Shown in pieces: positions 26,067-35,553 of a DNA stretch of 64,000 bases. The notes beneath the pieces are model-generated. The model ran no database searches and was not told the origin of the DNA. It was given only the letters and a program-made list of their open reading frames with translations. The position numbers and the translations under genes were made by a program. Source of the DNA: CAZGNZ01 sp964527215. GTDB taxonomy: Bacteria > Fidelibacterota > Marinisomatia > SCGC-AAA003-L08 > JACNLC01. Where the stretch lies: the NCBI GenBank assembly GCA_964527215.1, contig CAZGNZ010000015.1, positions 28,711-92,710 on the forward strand, written 5' to 3'. Within the stretch, counting starts at the first letter, position 1; each line of letters begins with the position of its first letter.

Positions 26067-27166
26067 TGAATTTTGAATGTTGTCAATGTCAGCAGGGACA
26101 ACAAAATGCCGATTATCCAGAACCGTATAACGACCTGACTCTCATGCCATCCGGACAGCTCAAAATGATGATGCAGCGGAGCCATTCTCAGCAGACGTTT
26201 TCCCTGACCGGATTTTTTCCGTGTGTATTTATAATAACTCACCTGAAGCATAACCGAGAGAGACTCTGCGACAAAAACCCCGCCGACCAGTATCAGGAGA
26301 ATTTCCTTTTTCAGCAGGACCGCCAGGCATCCCAGCGCAGCACCCATTGCCAGAGCCCCGGTGTCGCCCATGAAAATTCGGGCCGGGTAGGCGTTGTACC
26401 ATAAAAATCCGATACAGGCACCGGCCATTGCCAGTGCAATTACAAACAGCTCCCCGGTACCGGGCAGGTACAGAATATTCAGATAGTCACTGAAATCGAA
26501 TCGCCCCGTGGCATAGCTGACGGCACCGAAAGTGACCACTGCGATGGCCGTCAGTCCTGTCGCCAGACCGTCCAGTCCATCGGTAAGGTTTACGGCATTC
26601 GACGTCCCCGTAATCACCACCACCACAAGCGGAATATACAGCCACCCAACATCCAGTGTGCCGTTGGCGACAAACGGCAGTGAAATAGACGTCCTCAACT
26701 GGGTGTTTTCAGGGTAGTAGTACAGCAGCAGCCCAATGAGGGTGCCCAGACAAATCTGTCCGATCATTTTATACCGGGCAATGAGACCTTTGGGATATTT
26801 CTTTATCACTTTCAGCCAGTCATCCAGATACCCGATCGCACCCATCCAGCCGGTTGCCAGAATCATGATCCAGGTGTACCGGTCGTCGAGCTTAGCCCAG
26901 AGCAGGGTTGGGATCAGTATCGCAGCCAGGACGATAATTCCGCCCATGGTGGGTGTCCCCTGTTTCGCATGATGAGACGGGGGTCCCGTCGTTCGAATCA
27001 CTTCCCCGATCTGATATCTGGTGAGAACCTGAATCAGTTTTGGACCTAAAATAAATATTATCATCAACGCCGTTATTGCTGCTCCCACCGCTCTGAAGGA
27101 GATATATTTAAAGACATTGAATCCGAAAAAGAAATCCCGTAATGGAAATAATATATGATAAAACAT
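26063..27166 (-). CDS. mraY: phospho-N-acetylmuramoyl-pentapeptide transferase MraY
   Basis: 367 aa polytopic membrane enzyme forming lipid I. Conserved motifs include HHAKQGTPTMGGI, the Asp pair region YLDDWLKV, NLTDGLDGLATG, FMGDTGALAMG and APLHHHFELSGWHE, all with the expected spacing. The start overlaps the murF stop by 1 nt. Confidence 0.98.
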   Translation of the reverse strand: MFYHILFPLRDFFFGFNVFKYISFRAVGAAITALMIIFILGPKLIQVLTRYQIGEVIRTTGPPSHHAKQGTPTMGGIIVLAAILIPTLLWAKLDDRYTWIMILATGWMGAIGYLDDWLKVIKKYPKGLIARYKMIGQICLGTLIGLLLYYYPENTQLRTSISLPFVANGTLDVGWLYIPLVVVVITGTSNAVNLTDGLDGLATGLTAIAVVTFGAVSYATGRFDFSDYLNILYLPGTGELFVIALAMAGACIGFLWYNAYPARIFMGDTGALAMGAALGCLAVLLKKEILLILVGGVFVAESLSVMLQVSYYKYTRKKSGQGKRLLRMAPLHHHFELSGWHESQVVIRFWIIGILLSLLTLTTFKIQ

Positions 27167-28503
27167 CAGCTGCCGAATCCTTCCGTCACGATCTTTTCCA
27201 ATTTCATACCCCGTGAACCCTTAATGTAAATCCCATCTCCCGGACGACAGTACTTATTCAGGTTCTGCATCAGATCCGCAAGATTCTCAAAATGAAACCG
27301 TTCAATATGAGAACCTTTCAGCACCGAAAGCGTGCCGAAAGTGAGTTCGCCGATTCCAAAAACTGCCTTGACCGGGGTCGTGTAAATGAATTCACCCAGC
27401 TTGCGGTGATGGTCTTCAGCCATTTCCCCAAGTTCGAACATATCCCCAAGCACCAGTATGTACCGCTCCAGATCCGGCAGTCTGATAAAAGAATTTATGC
27501 CGGCCAAAGCGCTGAACAGGTTGGCATTATAGCTGTCATCTACAATGGTGAGTCCGTTTTTCCGAATGATCATGCCGCGGCCGCCAGGGGGTGTAAACGT
27601 TTTGATGCGGTCTGCGATTTCTTCCGGCTCCATATGCAGCTCTCTGGCCACGGAATAAACCGCCAGTGCATTTCCCGCCATTGCCATTCCACCGTAAGGC
27701 ACTTCAAGTTCAACATTTTCAATACCGATGCAAAACCGGTGGCTGCATTCGTACAGTTCGCCATTCAGATCTGACGGTTCCTGCAGACCGTATGAAACAC
27801 TTCGGGATGACAGGGGCAGTGCACGAATTCGGGGATCATCATTAAACACAAATGCTGTCCCGTCTGCCTGGAGGGCGGAGAACAGACTGCCCTTTTCAGC
27901 GACAATATTATCAATGGATTTGAAGGATTCGATATGAACCGGCTGAATATTTGTGATCAGTCCCCAGTCCGGCTTCAGTATATCACACATGGATTGTATT
28001 TCACCGGGCGAACTCGAACCGAGTTCTACAATTCCAAAGTCATCTTCCTGTGTCATTCCAAACAGAGACAGCGGCATCCCAAGCGTGCTGTTAAAGTTTC
28101 CAGGGGATACAAACAGTTTTCTGGCATTGCGTAGCGTGTGGGCCAGCAGTTCCTTGGTTGTGGTTTTCCCGTTGGATCCTGTAATGGCAATGACGGGACA
28201 ACTGAAACGGGTCCGCCACTCTGCGGCCAGCTGTGTCAGAAAATGCCGCACGGATGAAACCTTCCACACCTGGTCTGAGCCGGTTTCGTGTTCCGTAAGA
28301 CACAGCGACGCACCGTTTTCCAGCGCATTTTCAATAAAATCGTGACCGTTGACGTGATCTCCCGCAAGGGGCAGAAACAGATCCTGGCTCTGAACCTTTC
28401 TGCTGTCAATGGTAATTCCATGGATTTCTGGAATCTCCCGGTCCGGGAACAGTTCCTGCAGCAGACGGGCAAACAGTTGAGATTCATGGATATGATTTCT
28501 CAT
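27166..28503 (-). CDS. murF: UDP-MurNAc-tripeptide D-alanyl-D-alanine ligase MurF
   Basis: 445 aa. ATP loop AITGSNGKTTTKELL, the DDSYNAN motif and an N-terminal MurE/MurF-type substrate domain (GITIDSRKVQSQDLF) identify it. The longest frame runs up to 28704 inside murE; I use ATG 28503, which overlaps the murE stop by 4 nt (ATGA) and gives the usual length. No ddl gene (D-Ala-D-Ala supply) is present in this cluster. Confidence 0.97.
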   Translation of the reverse strand: MRNHIHESQLFARLLQELFPDREIPEIHGITIDSRKVQSQDLFLPLAGDHVNGHDFIENALENGASLCLTEHETGSDQVWKVSSVRHFLTQLAAEWRTRFSCPVIAITGSNGKTTTKELLAHTLRNARKLFVSPGNFNSTLGMPLSLFGMTQEDDFGIVELGSSSPGEIQSMCDILKPDWGLITNIQPVHIESFKSIDNIVAEKGSLFSALQADGTAFVFNDDPRIRALPLSSRSVSYGLQEPSDLNGELYECSHRFCIGIENVELEVPYGGMAMAGNALAVYSVARELHMEPEEIADRIKTFTPPGGRGMIIRKNGLTIVDDSYNANLFSALAGINSFIRLPDLERYILVLGDMFELGEMAEDHHRKLGEFIYTTPVKAVFGIGELTFGTLSVLKGSHIERFHFENLADLMQNLNKYCRPGDGIYIKGSRGMKLEKIVTEGFGS

Positions 28504-29957
28504 TGCTTCAGTTGCTCCACGGTTTGAATATCGCTGTGAAACTGTTTTTCGCTGCCGATCTGCTGGTAGTCGTCCCGTCCTTTCCCCAGTATCAAAACTA
28601 CCGATCCGGGATCTGCCTGCCGGACAGCAGTCCGAATGGCTACCGATCGATCCGGAATGACATCGTAGCAGAGGGATGAAAATCCCGCGAGGATATCCCG
28701 GCAAATCTGATCCTGACTCTCATGGCGGGGATTGTCGGTGGTAACGTACACCCTTCGGGAGTACTGTTCCGCAATGCGTGCCATTTCAGGACGTTTGGTG
28801 CGGTCCCGGTTGCCTCCGGCTCCGAAAACCGTATATATCCCGGTTTCGGGAGGAGACAGCTCTTTCACCAGTGTCATCACCTTTCGGTAGGCATCCGGCG
28901 TATGGGCATAATCCACCACTGCCAGGCAGCTGTTCGCGGTTTTCAGCACTTCCATCCTGCCGGGAACGGTTCGAACCTGTCGAATACCGTCCTGAATCTG
29001 AGCGGGAGGTACATCCAGCCAGGTACAGACGGACACTGCCGCCAGGATGTTTTCCAGATTGAACCGGCCGATGAGGTCGGAACGGATGTTGATTTTCCGA
29101 CCCATGGCGGAAATGACGGCGCTGGAACCGGAGAGGGTCATTTTTGACTCTATCGGAAATACATCTGCAGGGTCGCCAAAGCTGTAGGTGACAGCCTGTC
29201 CGTTCAGCTCCTGAACCAGACGACGTCCATACTCATTTGAAATATTCACTACTGCAGCCGGACGATATCGATCCGAGTTAAACAGTGATGCTTTGGCACG
29301 GTAATACGATTCCATATCCCCGTGAAAATCCAGATGCTCCGGTGTCAGGTTGGTAAATACTGCAATTTTCACACGGACATCATCGACACGATGCAGTTCC
29401 AGTGCATGGCTGGAAATCTCCATAATCACATGATCTATTCCGCCATTTCGCAAAGTCCGCAAAAGCTGCTGGATATCCACCGATTCCGGTGTGGTAAATC
29501 CGGTACTTACCAGACCGGACGGTGTACTGAAGCCCAGGGTGCCCAGGGTACCGGAAGCAATTCCTGCCGATTTCAGCACTGAATTGATCAGCATGGTGGT
29601 GGAGGTTTTACCATTGGTACCGGTGATTCCGATGATGTTCATTTCATCAGAAGGATGATCATAAAAATTTGCGGCAATTGCAGACAGGCTGCGGCGCGGA
29701 TTTTCCACCTGGATGACCGGGACGGGTAGTCCCGAAAGAGAACGACCGTTGGACATGATTGCGGAGGCACCACTTTGAATGGCATCCAGAATGAAATCAT
29801 GACCGTCAGACCGCCGACCTTTAATTGCCACAAAAAGAGTTCCGGGACGAACTTTCCGGGAATCATGGGTAATATTTTGAATGCAGCAGTCCTTTGGATC
29901 GCCGGAATACTTAATATTTACCAGAATATCTTTAAGATATTTTTGATTCTTAGGCAT
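28500..29957 (-). CDS. murE: UDP-MurNAc-tripeptide synthetase MurE, meso-DAP type
   Basis: 485 aa. The ATP loop is ITGTNGKTSTTML; the substrate-carbamylated Lys region is YYRAKASLFN. The motif TTDNPRHES near the C-terminus contains DNPR, which marks meso-diaminopimelate rather than lysine specificity, as expected for a Gram-negative wall. It begins 27 nt after the penicillin-binding protein gene. Confidence 0.97.
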   Translation of the reverse strand: MPKNQKYLKDILVNIKYSGDPKDCCIQNITHDSRKVRPGTLFVAIKGRRSDGHDFILDAIQSGASAIMSNGRSLSGLPVPVIQVENPRRSLSAIAANFYDHPSDEMNIIGITGTNGKTSTTMLINSVLKSAGIASGTLGTLGFSTPSGLVSTGFTTPESVDIQQLLRTLRNGGIDHVIMEISSHALELHRVDDVRVKIAVFTNLTPEHLDFHGDMESYYRAKASLFNSDRYRPAAVVNISNEYGRRLVQELNGQAVTYSFGDPADVFPIESKMTLSGSSAVISAMGRKINIRSDLIGRFNLENILAAVSVCTWLDVPPAQIQDGIRQVRTVPGRMEVLKTANSCLAVVDYAHTPDAYRKVMTLVKELSPPETGIYTVFGAGGNRDRTKRPEMARIAEQYSRRVYVTTDNPRHESQDQICRDILAGFSSLCYDVIPDRSVAIRTAVRQADPGSVVLILGKGRDDYQQIGSEKQFHSDIQTVEQLKQ

Positions 29958-29984
29958 GATTCATTTTGAAAAATATGTTCTGGT

Positions 29985-31748
29985 TCACTGACCGGATGAA
30001 TGCAATTCGGCAAAATTACCGAAGAGTCCTTCCGTCCCTGGAATATCATTGTCAATTGAAATGATCTGCTCAAATACCCGGCGCACCACGGGTGCGGCTG
30101 CCAGGTTGCCCCAGTGTTTGCCGTACTGAGGACGTTCCACAGCCACCACACAGACATATTTCGGATTGTCTGCTGGAAAATAGGCGGCAAACGATGACAT
30201 AAATTCTTTATGGGAGTATTCTCCATCCGTATAAATCTGGGCCGTTCCGGTTTTTCCGGCAATCCGATAACCGGGAATGTGTGCTTCCCTCCCGGTTCCC
30301 AGCGTAACGGCATCCTCAAGGATGGTTGTGATAATTTCCGTCACGCCTGCAGACTCGATCTGACGGATAACTTCCGGTTCATGAACAATCCGGCTGCCGT
30401 CGGGCAGTACATAGGATTCAACAATCCTGGGTTTTAACAAATATCCGCCGTTTGCATAAGCTGCATATATCATCGCCATCTGCAGTGAGGTGGTTGAGAC
30501 TTCGTGACCCATGGCAACAGACGGCCCGGACTGGACGGTCCAGTCAGTATAAGGCCGGAGAAATCCCGAATTCTCCACCGGCAGACGGATACCGGTGGGT
30601 GCCCCCAGCCCATAATTGATACATCGCTCGTACAGTATATCCATTCCCAAAGTATCAGCGATTTTCGCCACGCCGATATTGCTGCTGTGAACCAGAATTC
30701 CGGCCACATTCAGGGTTTCATAGGGCTTGTAGTCATGAATCATGCGATTGTGATAATTATAAGAACCGCTTTCACAGTAAAACTCGTCCCAGGGCTGCAG
30801 CAGTGCTTCCTCCAGAGCCGCTCCAACCGCCATCACCTTCAATGTGGACCCCGGTTCGTATTCCCTGGACACTGTCAGATTTTCCTGATATTCGATCGGG
30901 TAATCCTGGAAATGATTCAAATCAAAACTGGGTACATTGCCCATCGCCAGCACTGCCCCGGTGTAAGGATCAATGATAATACCATGTGCTGAACGTGCCT
31001 GGGTGGAATCCAGGGCACATTTCAATTCCCGCTGCAGGATGGTCTGAAGACTGATATCCAGTGTCAGCTGAACATCCGCTCCGGATGCCACTTCCGGCAC
31101 CCTTACCCCGAAAGTCGGATGACGCTGCCCGCTGTTGTTGCGGCTGATCCTGCATCTGGCAGCCTCAGCTGCCAGCAGACCGTTGCAGGACTTTTCAATA
31201 CCGGACACCCCGTTGCAGCGATCGTATCGTTCCGTATTTTGGTCATATACCACATCGGTGGTCCCGATCACCTGCGCCGCCAGATCCCCATATGGGTACA
31301 GCCGTTTTGTAATGCGATCTATATTGAGTCCCTGGATATTTGAGTGCATCAGGATTTGTCCGCAATCCACTTCGGTCACATCCTTTTCAAGAACGATGTA
31401 TTTCCCTGTCTGACCAAGTTTTTGCCGGTAGTGGGCTGTGGGGCGGCCCATTGTCTGAGAAAACAGCCGTACAATTTCATCCTTCCCAAACGCCTTCCGG
31501 GTGTCCACCCAAAACGTGTAACAGGTGACATTTTTGGTCAGTTCAATACCGTTCCGATCCAGAATATTGCCCCGGGCGGCGGTGAGATTCATCCAGCCGC
31601 CAGCCATTCTGGATGCATCGCATGCCAGCCGGGAGTACTGGATGACCTGGATGTTAAACAGATTTCCTATCAGAAGCAGAAACAGAATCAGAATGGAAAC
31701 AGAGATAACGGCCACCCGCGGACGGCAGGATTGATAAAGACCCGTCAT
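29985..31748 (-). CDS. ftsI: septal peptidoglycan transpeptidase (FtsI/PBP3-like)
   Basis: 587 aa class B penicillin-binding protein. A single TM anchor (about 13-35) is followed by a PBP dimerisation domain (ARGNILDRNGIELT) and the transpeptidase domain with SxxK (EPGSTLKV, about residue 299), SxN (HSSNIG, about 352) and KTGTAQ (about 497). No PASTA repeats follow. It overlaps ftsL by 4 nt, matching its partnership with FtsL and FtsW. Confidence 0.95.
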   Translation of the reverse strand: MTGLYQSCRPRVAVISVSILILFLLLIGNLFNIQVIQYSRLACDASRMAGGWMNLTAARGNILDRNGIELTKNVTCYTFWVDTRKAFGKDEIVRLFSQTMGRPTAHYRQKLGQTGKYIVLEKDVTEVDCGQILMHSNIQGLNIDRITKRLYPYGDLAAQVIGTTDVVYDQNTERYDRCNGVSGIEKSCNGLLAAEAARCRISRNNSGQRHPTFGVRVPEVASGADVQLTLDISLQTILQRELKCALDSTQARSAHGIIIDPYTGAVLAMGNVPSFDLNHFQDYPIEYQENLTVSREYEPGSTLKVMAVGAALEEALLQPWDEFYCESGSYNYHNRMIHDYKPYETLNVAGILVHSSNIGVAKIADTLGMDILYERCINYGLGAPTGIRLPVENSGFLRPYTDWTVQSGPSVAMGHEVSTTSLQMAMIYAAYANGGYLLKPRIVESYVLPDGSRIVHEPEVIRQIESAGVTEIITTILEDAVTLGTGREAHIPGYRIAGKTGTAQIYTDGEYSHKEFMSSFAAYFPADNPKYVCVVAVERPQYGKHWGNLAAAPVVRRVFEQIISIDNDIPGTEGLFGNFAELHSSGQ

Positions 31749-32050
31749 TCCTGCACCTCTTTCATGACGACCCTCAAGGATTCCGGGACCGGATCCACAT
31801 ATCCAAACTGCTGATGAGCCACCCGCTTGATGCGGTCTATACGGCTGAGTCGCTGAAATTCGGTTTCGGTAAGGGCAACCTGGTCTTTCAGTTTCACCAT
31901 ATCAATTTTAAGTGATTCAATCTGGAAGGCAGTTTCATGACACTGATTCTTCACAACCAGCAGAACAAAAAAGAATACAGTGACATAAATCACCGCTGCG
32001 GCAAAATTCAGAAATATCTTAAGATTGTTTCCGGTTTGTTTTTTTCCCAT
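31745..32050 (-). CDS. ftsL: cell division protein FtsL-like
   Basis: 101 aa. A short basic N-terminus, one TM helix (about 13-33) and a heptad-rich coiled coil (about 38-78) give FtsL topology; the tail RVAHQQFGYVDPVPE resembles the FtsL/DivIC C-terminal motif. Primary sequence is weakly conserved in this family, so the call rests on topology and on its place between rsmH and ftsI. It starts directly after the rsmH stop. Confidence 0.85.
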   Translation of the reverse strand: MGKKQTGNNLKIFLNFAAAVIYVTVFFFVLLVVKNQCHETAFQIESLKIDMVKLKDQVALTETEFQRLSRIDRIKRVAHQQFGYVDPVPESLRVVMKEVQE

Positions 32051-32989
32051 TCAGATTCTTTCTGCAACCCTCAGTCTGGCACTGCGGGCTCTGGGGTTTT
32101 TTGAAATTTCGTCTTCTCCGGCCTGTACAGCCCGTCTTGTCACTGGTTTCAGGGTTGCGACCTGGCTGCACTGGCATACCGGCAGCTCCGGAGGACAGAC
32201 ACAATCCAAAGCCTGGTCCCTGAAAAACCGCTTTACGATCCGATCCTCCAGTGAATGAAATGAGATCACGGCCAGTCGTCCGCCCGGTTTCAGTACCGGG
32301 ATCAGTTTTTCAAGGGTTTCCTGAACATTTTCAAGTTCATGGTTCACCGCAATTCGAATCGCCTGAAAAACCCTCGATAGCGTTTTTTTCAGGAATCGAT
32401 TCGGAATCACCGCTTCCACCGCCCGGCTGAGATCCATGCTGGTTTCCAGGGTGCCCCGGTTCAGCTGTGAAACGATTTCACCGGCGATTTTCTTGTGAGC
32501 CGGTTCTTCACCGAGACGCGCCAGGATTCGGCTGATGTCCCGCTCCTTCAAAGTTTTCAGAAACTCCCGCGCCGGAAGCCCTTCTTCTGGATTGAAGCGC
32601 ATGTCCAGCGGTTCGTCTTTCGAGTAGGAAAATCCGCGCCCGGACTGCTCGATATCATATGAGGAAATCCCCAGGTCCAGCAGAAATCCGTCAATCTGTT
32701 CGACATGCAGTATTTCCAGCACATCCGTGAAATCCCGGTAACTCCTGTGGAACAGGGTTATCCTCGAATTCTGCAGCTCCGAGTCGAATCGTTTCTGACA
32801 AAAAGCAATGGCCTGCGAATCCCAATCCAGCCCGATCAGTCTGCCGGACCCGTCAAGTTGACCCAAAATGGCCCCGGCATGTCCGCCAAAGCCAATCGTT
32901 CCATCTATATATAGTCCTGACCGACTAGTGATCAGAAGTTCCTGAACTGATTCACAAAGCACCGGAGTATGAGGTGCTGTTCCCGGCAT
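32051..32989 (-). CDS. rsmH: 16S rRNA (cytosine1402-N4)-methyltransferase RsmH
   Basis: 312 aa. The SAM-binding motif DGTIGFGGHAGAIL is near residue 30, FLLDLGISSYDIEQSGRGFS and GGRLAVISFHSLEDRIVK are family signatures, and the C-terminus ends with RARSARLRVAERI. It methylates C1402 in the decoding centre. The start is 1 nt after the mraZ stop. Confidence 0.98.
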   Translation of the reverse strand: MPGTAPHTPVLCESVQELLITSRSGLYIDGTIGFGGHAGAILGQLDGSGRLIGLDWDSQAIAFCQKRFDSELQNSRITLFHRSYRDFTDVLEILHVEQIDGFLLDLGISSYDIEQSGRGFSYSKDEPLDMRFNPEEGLPAREFLKTLKERDISRILARLGEEPAHKKIAGEIVSQLNRGTLETSMDLSRAVEAVIPNRFLKKTLSRVFQAIRIAVNHELENVQETLEKLIPVLKPGGRLAVISFHSLEDRIVKRFFRDQALDCVCPPELPVCQCSQVATLKPVTRRAVQAGEDEISKNPRARSARLRVAERI

Positions 32990-32990
32990 T

Positions 32991-33461
32991 CTAGAAGTTT
33001 AAATCAAAGGGTAGCTGTTTTAACTGTTCTTTATCTATGGGAGGTATTGAGGATTGATTCTTTTCCAGATCTTCTGGAGACCAAATTTCGATATAGTTGT
33101 ACATGCCGATGATCACGGCCTGAGAATCGATTTTGGCATAGTTTAATAACTTTTCCGGTATGAGAATGCGTCCCTGATTGTCAAAATGCACCGAAACTGT
33201 GCTTCGGGCGATTTTCCGGACAAAATCCCGATAGCCGTACTGTACTGACCCAAGCTTAATAAGATTGGCCCGAACATCGGACCATTCATACGCTGGATAC
33301 AAATGTAAACACTGCTCAAAGAACCCCTGCACTAAAACCATTTGTCGTTCCCCAATCATTTCCAGCTGCTTTCGAAATTGGGATGGTATGTTCAGACGGT
33401 TTTTATTATCGACTGAATATGTGTATTCGTGCGAGAAGAATATTTGATGCGAATGTTCCAC
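32991..33461 (-). CDS. mraZ: transcriptional regulator MraZ
   Basis: 156 aa with two AbrB-like (SpoVT) halves, each carrying the DxxxR signature: VDNKNRLNIPSQFRK and FDNQGRILIPEKL. MraZ forms a ring-shaped oligomer that binds direct repeats before its own gene and controls the division cluster. The start is GTG 33461, with AGGAG about 10 nt upstream. Confidence 0.96.
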   Translation of the reverse strand: MEHSHQIFFSHEYTYSVDNKNRLNIPSQFRKQLEMIGERQMVLVQGFFEQCLHLYPAYEWSDVRANLIKLGSVQYGYRDFVRKIARSTVSVHFDNQGRILIPEKLLNYAKIDSQAVIIGMYNYIEIWSPEDLEKNQSSIPPIDKEQLKQLPFDLNF

Positions 33462-33497
33462 AAGTCAACCACTCCTGAATTAAATCCAGGGATTTAC

Positions 33498-33544
33498 CTC
33501 CACATGTCCCCACAATGTTATGACTTCATCCCACTTTAGTGCAA
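33498..33544 (-). promoter_or_regulatory. mraZ promoter and MraZ-box direct repeats
   Basis: On the minus strand two TGG(G/A)G boxes start exactly 10 nt apart (plus coordinates 33508-33512 and 33498-33502), the period known for MraZ operators. A third TGGGA box lies 21 nt further upstream (33529-33533). A plausible promoter overlaps them: TTGCAC (33539-33544), 16 nt, CATAAC (33517-33522). The boxes would sit just after the transcription start, consistent with autoregulation of the whole cluster. Confidence 0.5.
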
Positions 33545-33816
33545 CTAAAATTTGCAAAGTTTTGATACAATTTCTGGAATTCTGCATGTTTTCCGCACTC
33601 GGAACGGCAGGAAAAACACACCTGAATTATGAAAAGTCAAGCGGTCGCTGCTGACTGCACGGATGGATTATTTATGGTCTGTCAGGGATGATGGAATCAG
33701 GATATTGTGCTGATAAAAATATAGATAGGTAAAACTGCCCGGATTGATAGAATATTCGGGAGCGCTTCCATTGTCTGCGGCGGAAGCCGTTATTCGGTGA
33801 AGTGTTGTCTGTGTGA
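33545..33816. other. intergenic region between rodZ-like gene and mraZ promoter
   Basis: About 270 nt with no gene. It is mixed AT/GC sequence; I saw neither a clear terminator for the rodZ-like gene nor a repeat. Together with the promoter stretch it isolates the division cluster from the upstream rodZ-maf genes. Confidence 0.4.
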
Positions 33817-34731
33817 TCAGTGACTGTAAAACTGAATGGAGAGAGAACCGTCCTCAATAATCGATGCCCGCACCGCTTTGTCACTGCGTGTCAGCTGCGT
33901 GGTGAGATCGATGTCGTTAATTCGGACTTTTACATGACTGGCACTCCAGAAATCAAACTGCAGGGTATCTTCAAATGCATATTCTTCGCGGGTATTGGCT
34001 TCCATGATTCCCTGAAACAGGACTGACTGGGGGGTGGATATGTTCAGCCGGGTACGGTCCAGAGATTCAATTTCAAACGAAAAGGGCGGATCGATGGGCA
34101 GACGGTAGCTGCTGCTGCCTTCATATTTTTCATAGGCAAACACAACTCCCCCTGACATTTCCTGGCTCGTAGGCAGCGGAACGGGCATGTTGGATTCCGC
34201 GATTTCACTGCTGCCGGCTGCATCCATATTCCCCGATTCCGGGTCAGGTTGGTCGGCATTCGGTTCGGTCTGTTCAACAGCGACAGCGTCCGGTTCAATT
34301 TCTGCCCGCTGCTCCTGCAGCAGTCCCACGGCCAGTTTGAACACAAAGAAAGCCGCAATAATGATAACAACGCCCCAGAATGCCCGCCGTCCAAATTCCG
34401 GTGTCAGAAGTTTGTTCAGGAAGTTTTCATCATCCAACGTCTCTTCCCTGGGTACGGGTTTCGGTTTTACTTCCGCCTTCTCCTGCACCTTTCCGGTGGT
34501 AAACACTTCATAATCTTCCAGAGCCTTTTCCGCTTCCGCACCGATTTCAATGGCGTATGAACGCAGAAACAACCGCATGTAAACATTGGGCAAAACAGCA
34601 AAATCACCATTTTCAATGGCTTCAAAATATCGCGGATTAATTTTGGTGCGCTCGGTGATTTCTTCTATGGAAATCCCGCGGGATTCCCGAAGTTCTTTCA
34701 ATTCTTTGAAAAAGGGTCGTGTTGTGTTCAT
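33817..34731 (-). CDS. RodZ-like HTH membrane protein
   Basis: 304 aa. A Cro-like helix-turn-helix (about 8-75; LKELRESRGISIEEITERTK) is followed by a basic linker, one TM helix (about 118-138), an acidic low-complexity stretch and a C-terminal periplasmic beta domain of DUF4115 type (PPFSFEIESLDRTRLNIS). This is the domain order of the cell-shape protein RodZ, which links MreB to the wall machinery. The gene lies just upstream of the division cluster, which fits. Confidence 0.85.
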   Translation of the reverse strand: MNTTRPFFKELKELRESRGISIEEITERTKINPRYFEAIENGDFAVLPNVYMRLFLRSYAIEIGAEAEKALEDYEVFTTGKVQEKAEVKPKPVPREETLDDENFLNKLLTPEFGRRAFWGVVIIIAAFFVFKLAVGLLQEQRAEIEPDAVAVEQTEPNADQPDPESGNMDAAGSSEIAESNMPVPLPTSQEMSGGVVFAYEKYEGSSSYRLPIDPPFSFEIESLDRTRLNISTPQSVLFQGIMEANTREEYAFEDTLQFDFWSASHVKVRINDIDLTTQLTRSDKAVRASIIEDGSLSIQFYSH

Positions 34732-34813
34732 ATTCTTTCAGATAAATTGTCTTTAAATATTATAATTAGTGAGCATCAAATTAAATCTTTACAAACCCGA
34801 TCTACAAGGTGTT

Positions 34814-35401
34814 TCACTGACCGGTATTGTACAATCCGAGTTTTTTCAATTCCTGATAGAAGCGGAAAACCGGAAAGCCCACCACATTGTTATAACACCC
34901 CTGAATTCCCTCTACAAATACCACACTCCAGTCTTGGATTCCATATGAACCGGCCTTATCATACGGCGGCTGATGATCAATGTAGTAGTGAATTTCAGAC
35001 GAGGTCAGCAGGGCAAATCTTACATCGGTTTTCTCAAAAAAAGTGTGATCAATCCCGGCGTCCGCGCACTGCAGAGAAACACCCGTGATTACCTGGTGGG
35101 TTTTACCGCTGAGTTTTTCCAGCATGACCACCGCTTCGGATTTGTCTGCCGGCTTTTCGATTATTTCTGAATCCAGCACAACGATGGTATCTGCTCCGAT
35201 CACCACATCATTCGGGAACCGCCGCATCACGGACCGGGCTTTCAGCCGGGAAAGAATGCAGCAGTATTCCGCCGGCGGATGGGTTTCGTCAAAGCCTTCC
35301 TCGTCAAATTCCGGCAGCAGCACATCAAAAGGCAAATGCAGCATCTGCAGCAGTTCCCGGCGACGGGGGCTCTGTGAGGCCAGTATCAGTTTTCGGTCCA
35401 A
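34814..35401 (-). CDS. maf: Maf family nucleoside triphosphate pyrophosphatase
   Basis: 195 aa. The Maf signature LILASQSPRRRELLQ opens the protein; VIGADTIVV, the KPADKSEA segment and GSYGIQDWSVVFVEGIQG are also conserved. The family hydrolyses dTTP/UTP or modified nucleotides; the QDWS-type active-site region fits the YhdE (dTTP/UTP) branch. The longest frame starts at TTG 35413. I prefer TTG 35401, which has GGGAG exactly 5 nt upstream and directly precedes the conserved N-terminus. Confidence 0.93.
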   Translation of the reverse strand: MDRKLILASQSPRRRELLQMLHLPFDVLLPEFDEEGFDETHPPAEYCCILSRLKARSVMRRFPNDVVIGADTIVVLDSEIIEKPADKSEAVVMLEKLSGKTHQVITGVSLQCADAGIDHTFFEKTDVRFALLTSSEIHYYIDHQPPYDKAGSYGIQDWSVVFVEGIQGCYNNVVGFPVFRFYQELKKLGLYNTGQ

Positions 35402-35450
35402 ATCTACTCCCAAGATCTATTGACGGTTATCGCATTGCAGCAACAGGATT

Positions 35451-35506
35451 CCCATTTACCATTCACCATTCACCATTCACTATTAACCAATTACCATTAA
35501 CCATAT
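35451..35506. repeat. short tandem repeat (ATTCACC units)
   Basis: Three exact 7-mers ATTCACC (35461-35480) sit inside a longer ATTAACC/ATTTACC tract in the 152-nt gap between maf and the PorU-like gene. It is the reverse complement in type of the GGTGAAAT tracts at 15150-16280, so one simple-sequence family recurs in this genome's intergenic DNA. Confidence 0.55.
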
Positions 35507-35553
35507 TCTATTTCTCTGCTGACAGCGACCCACATCAATCCTGCAGCATGTTT

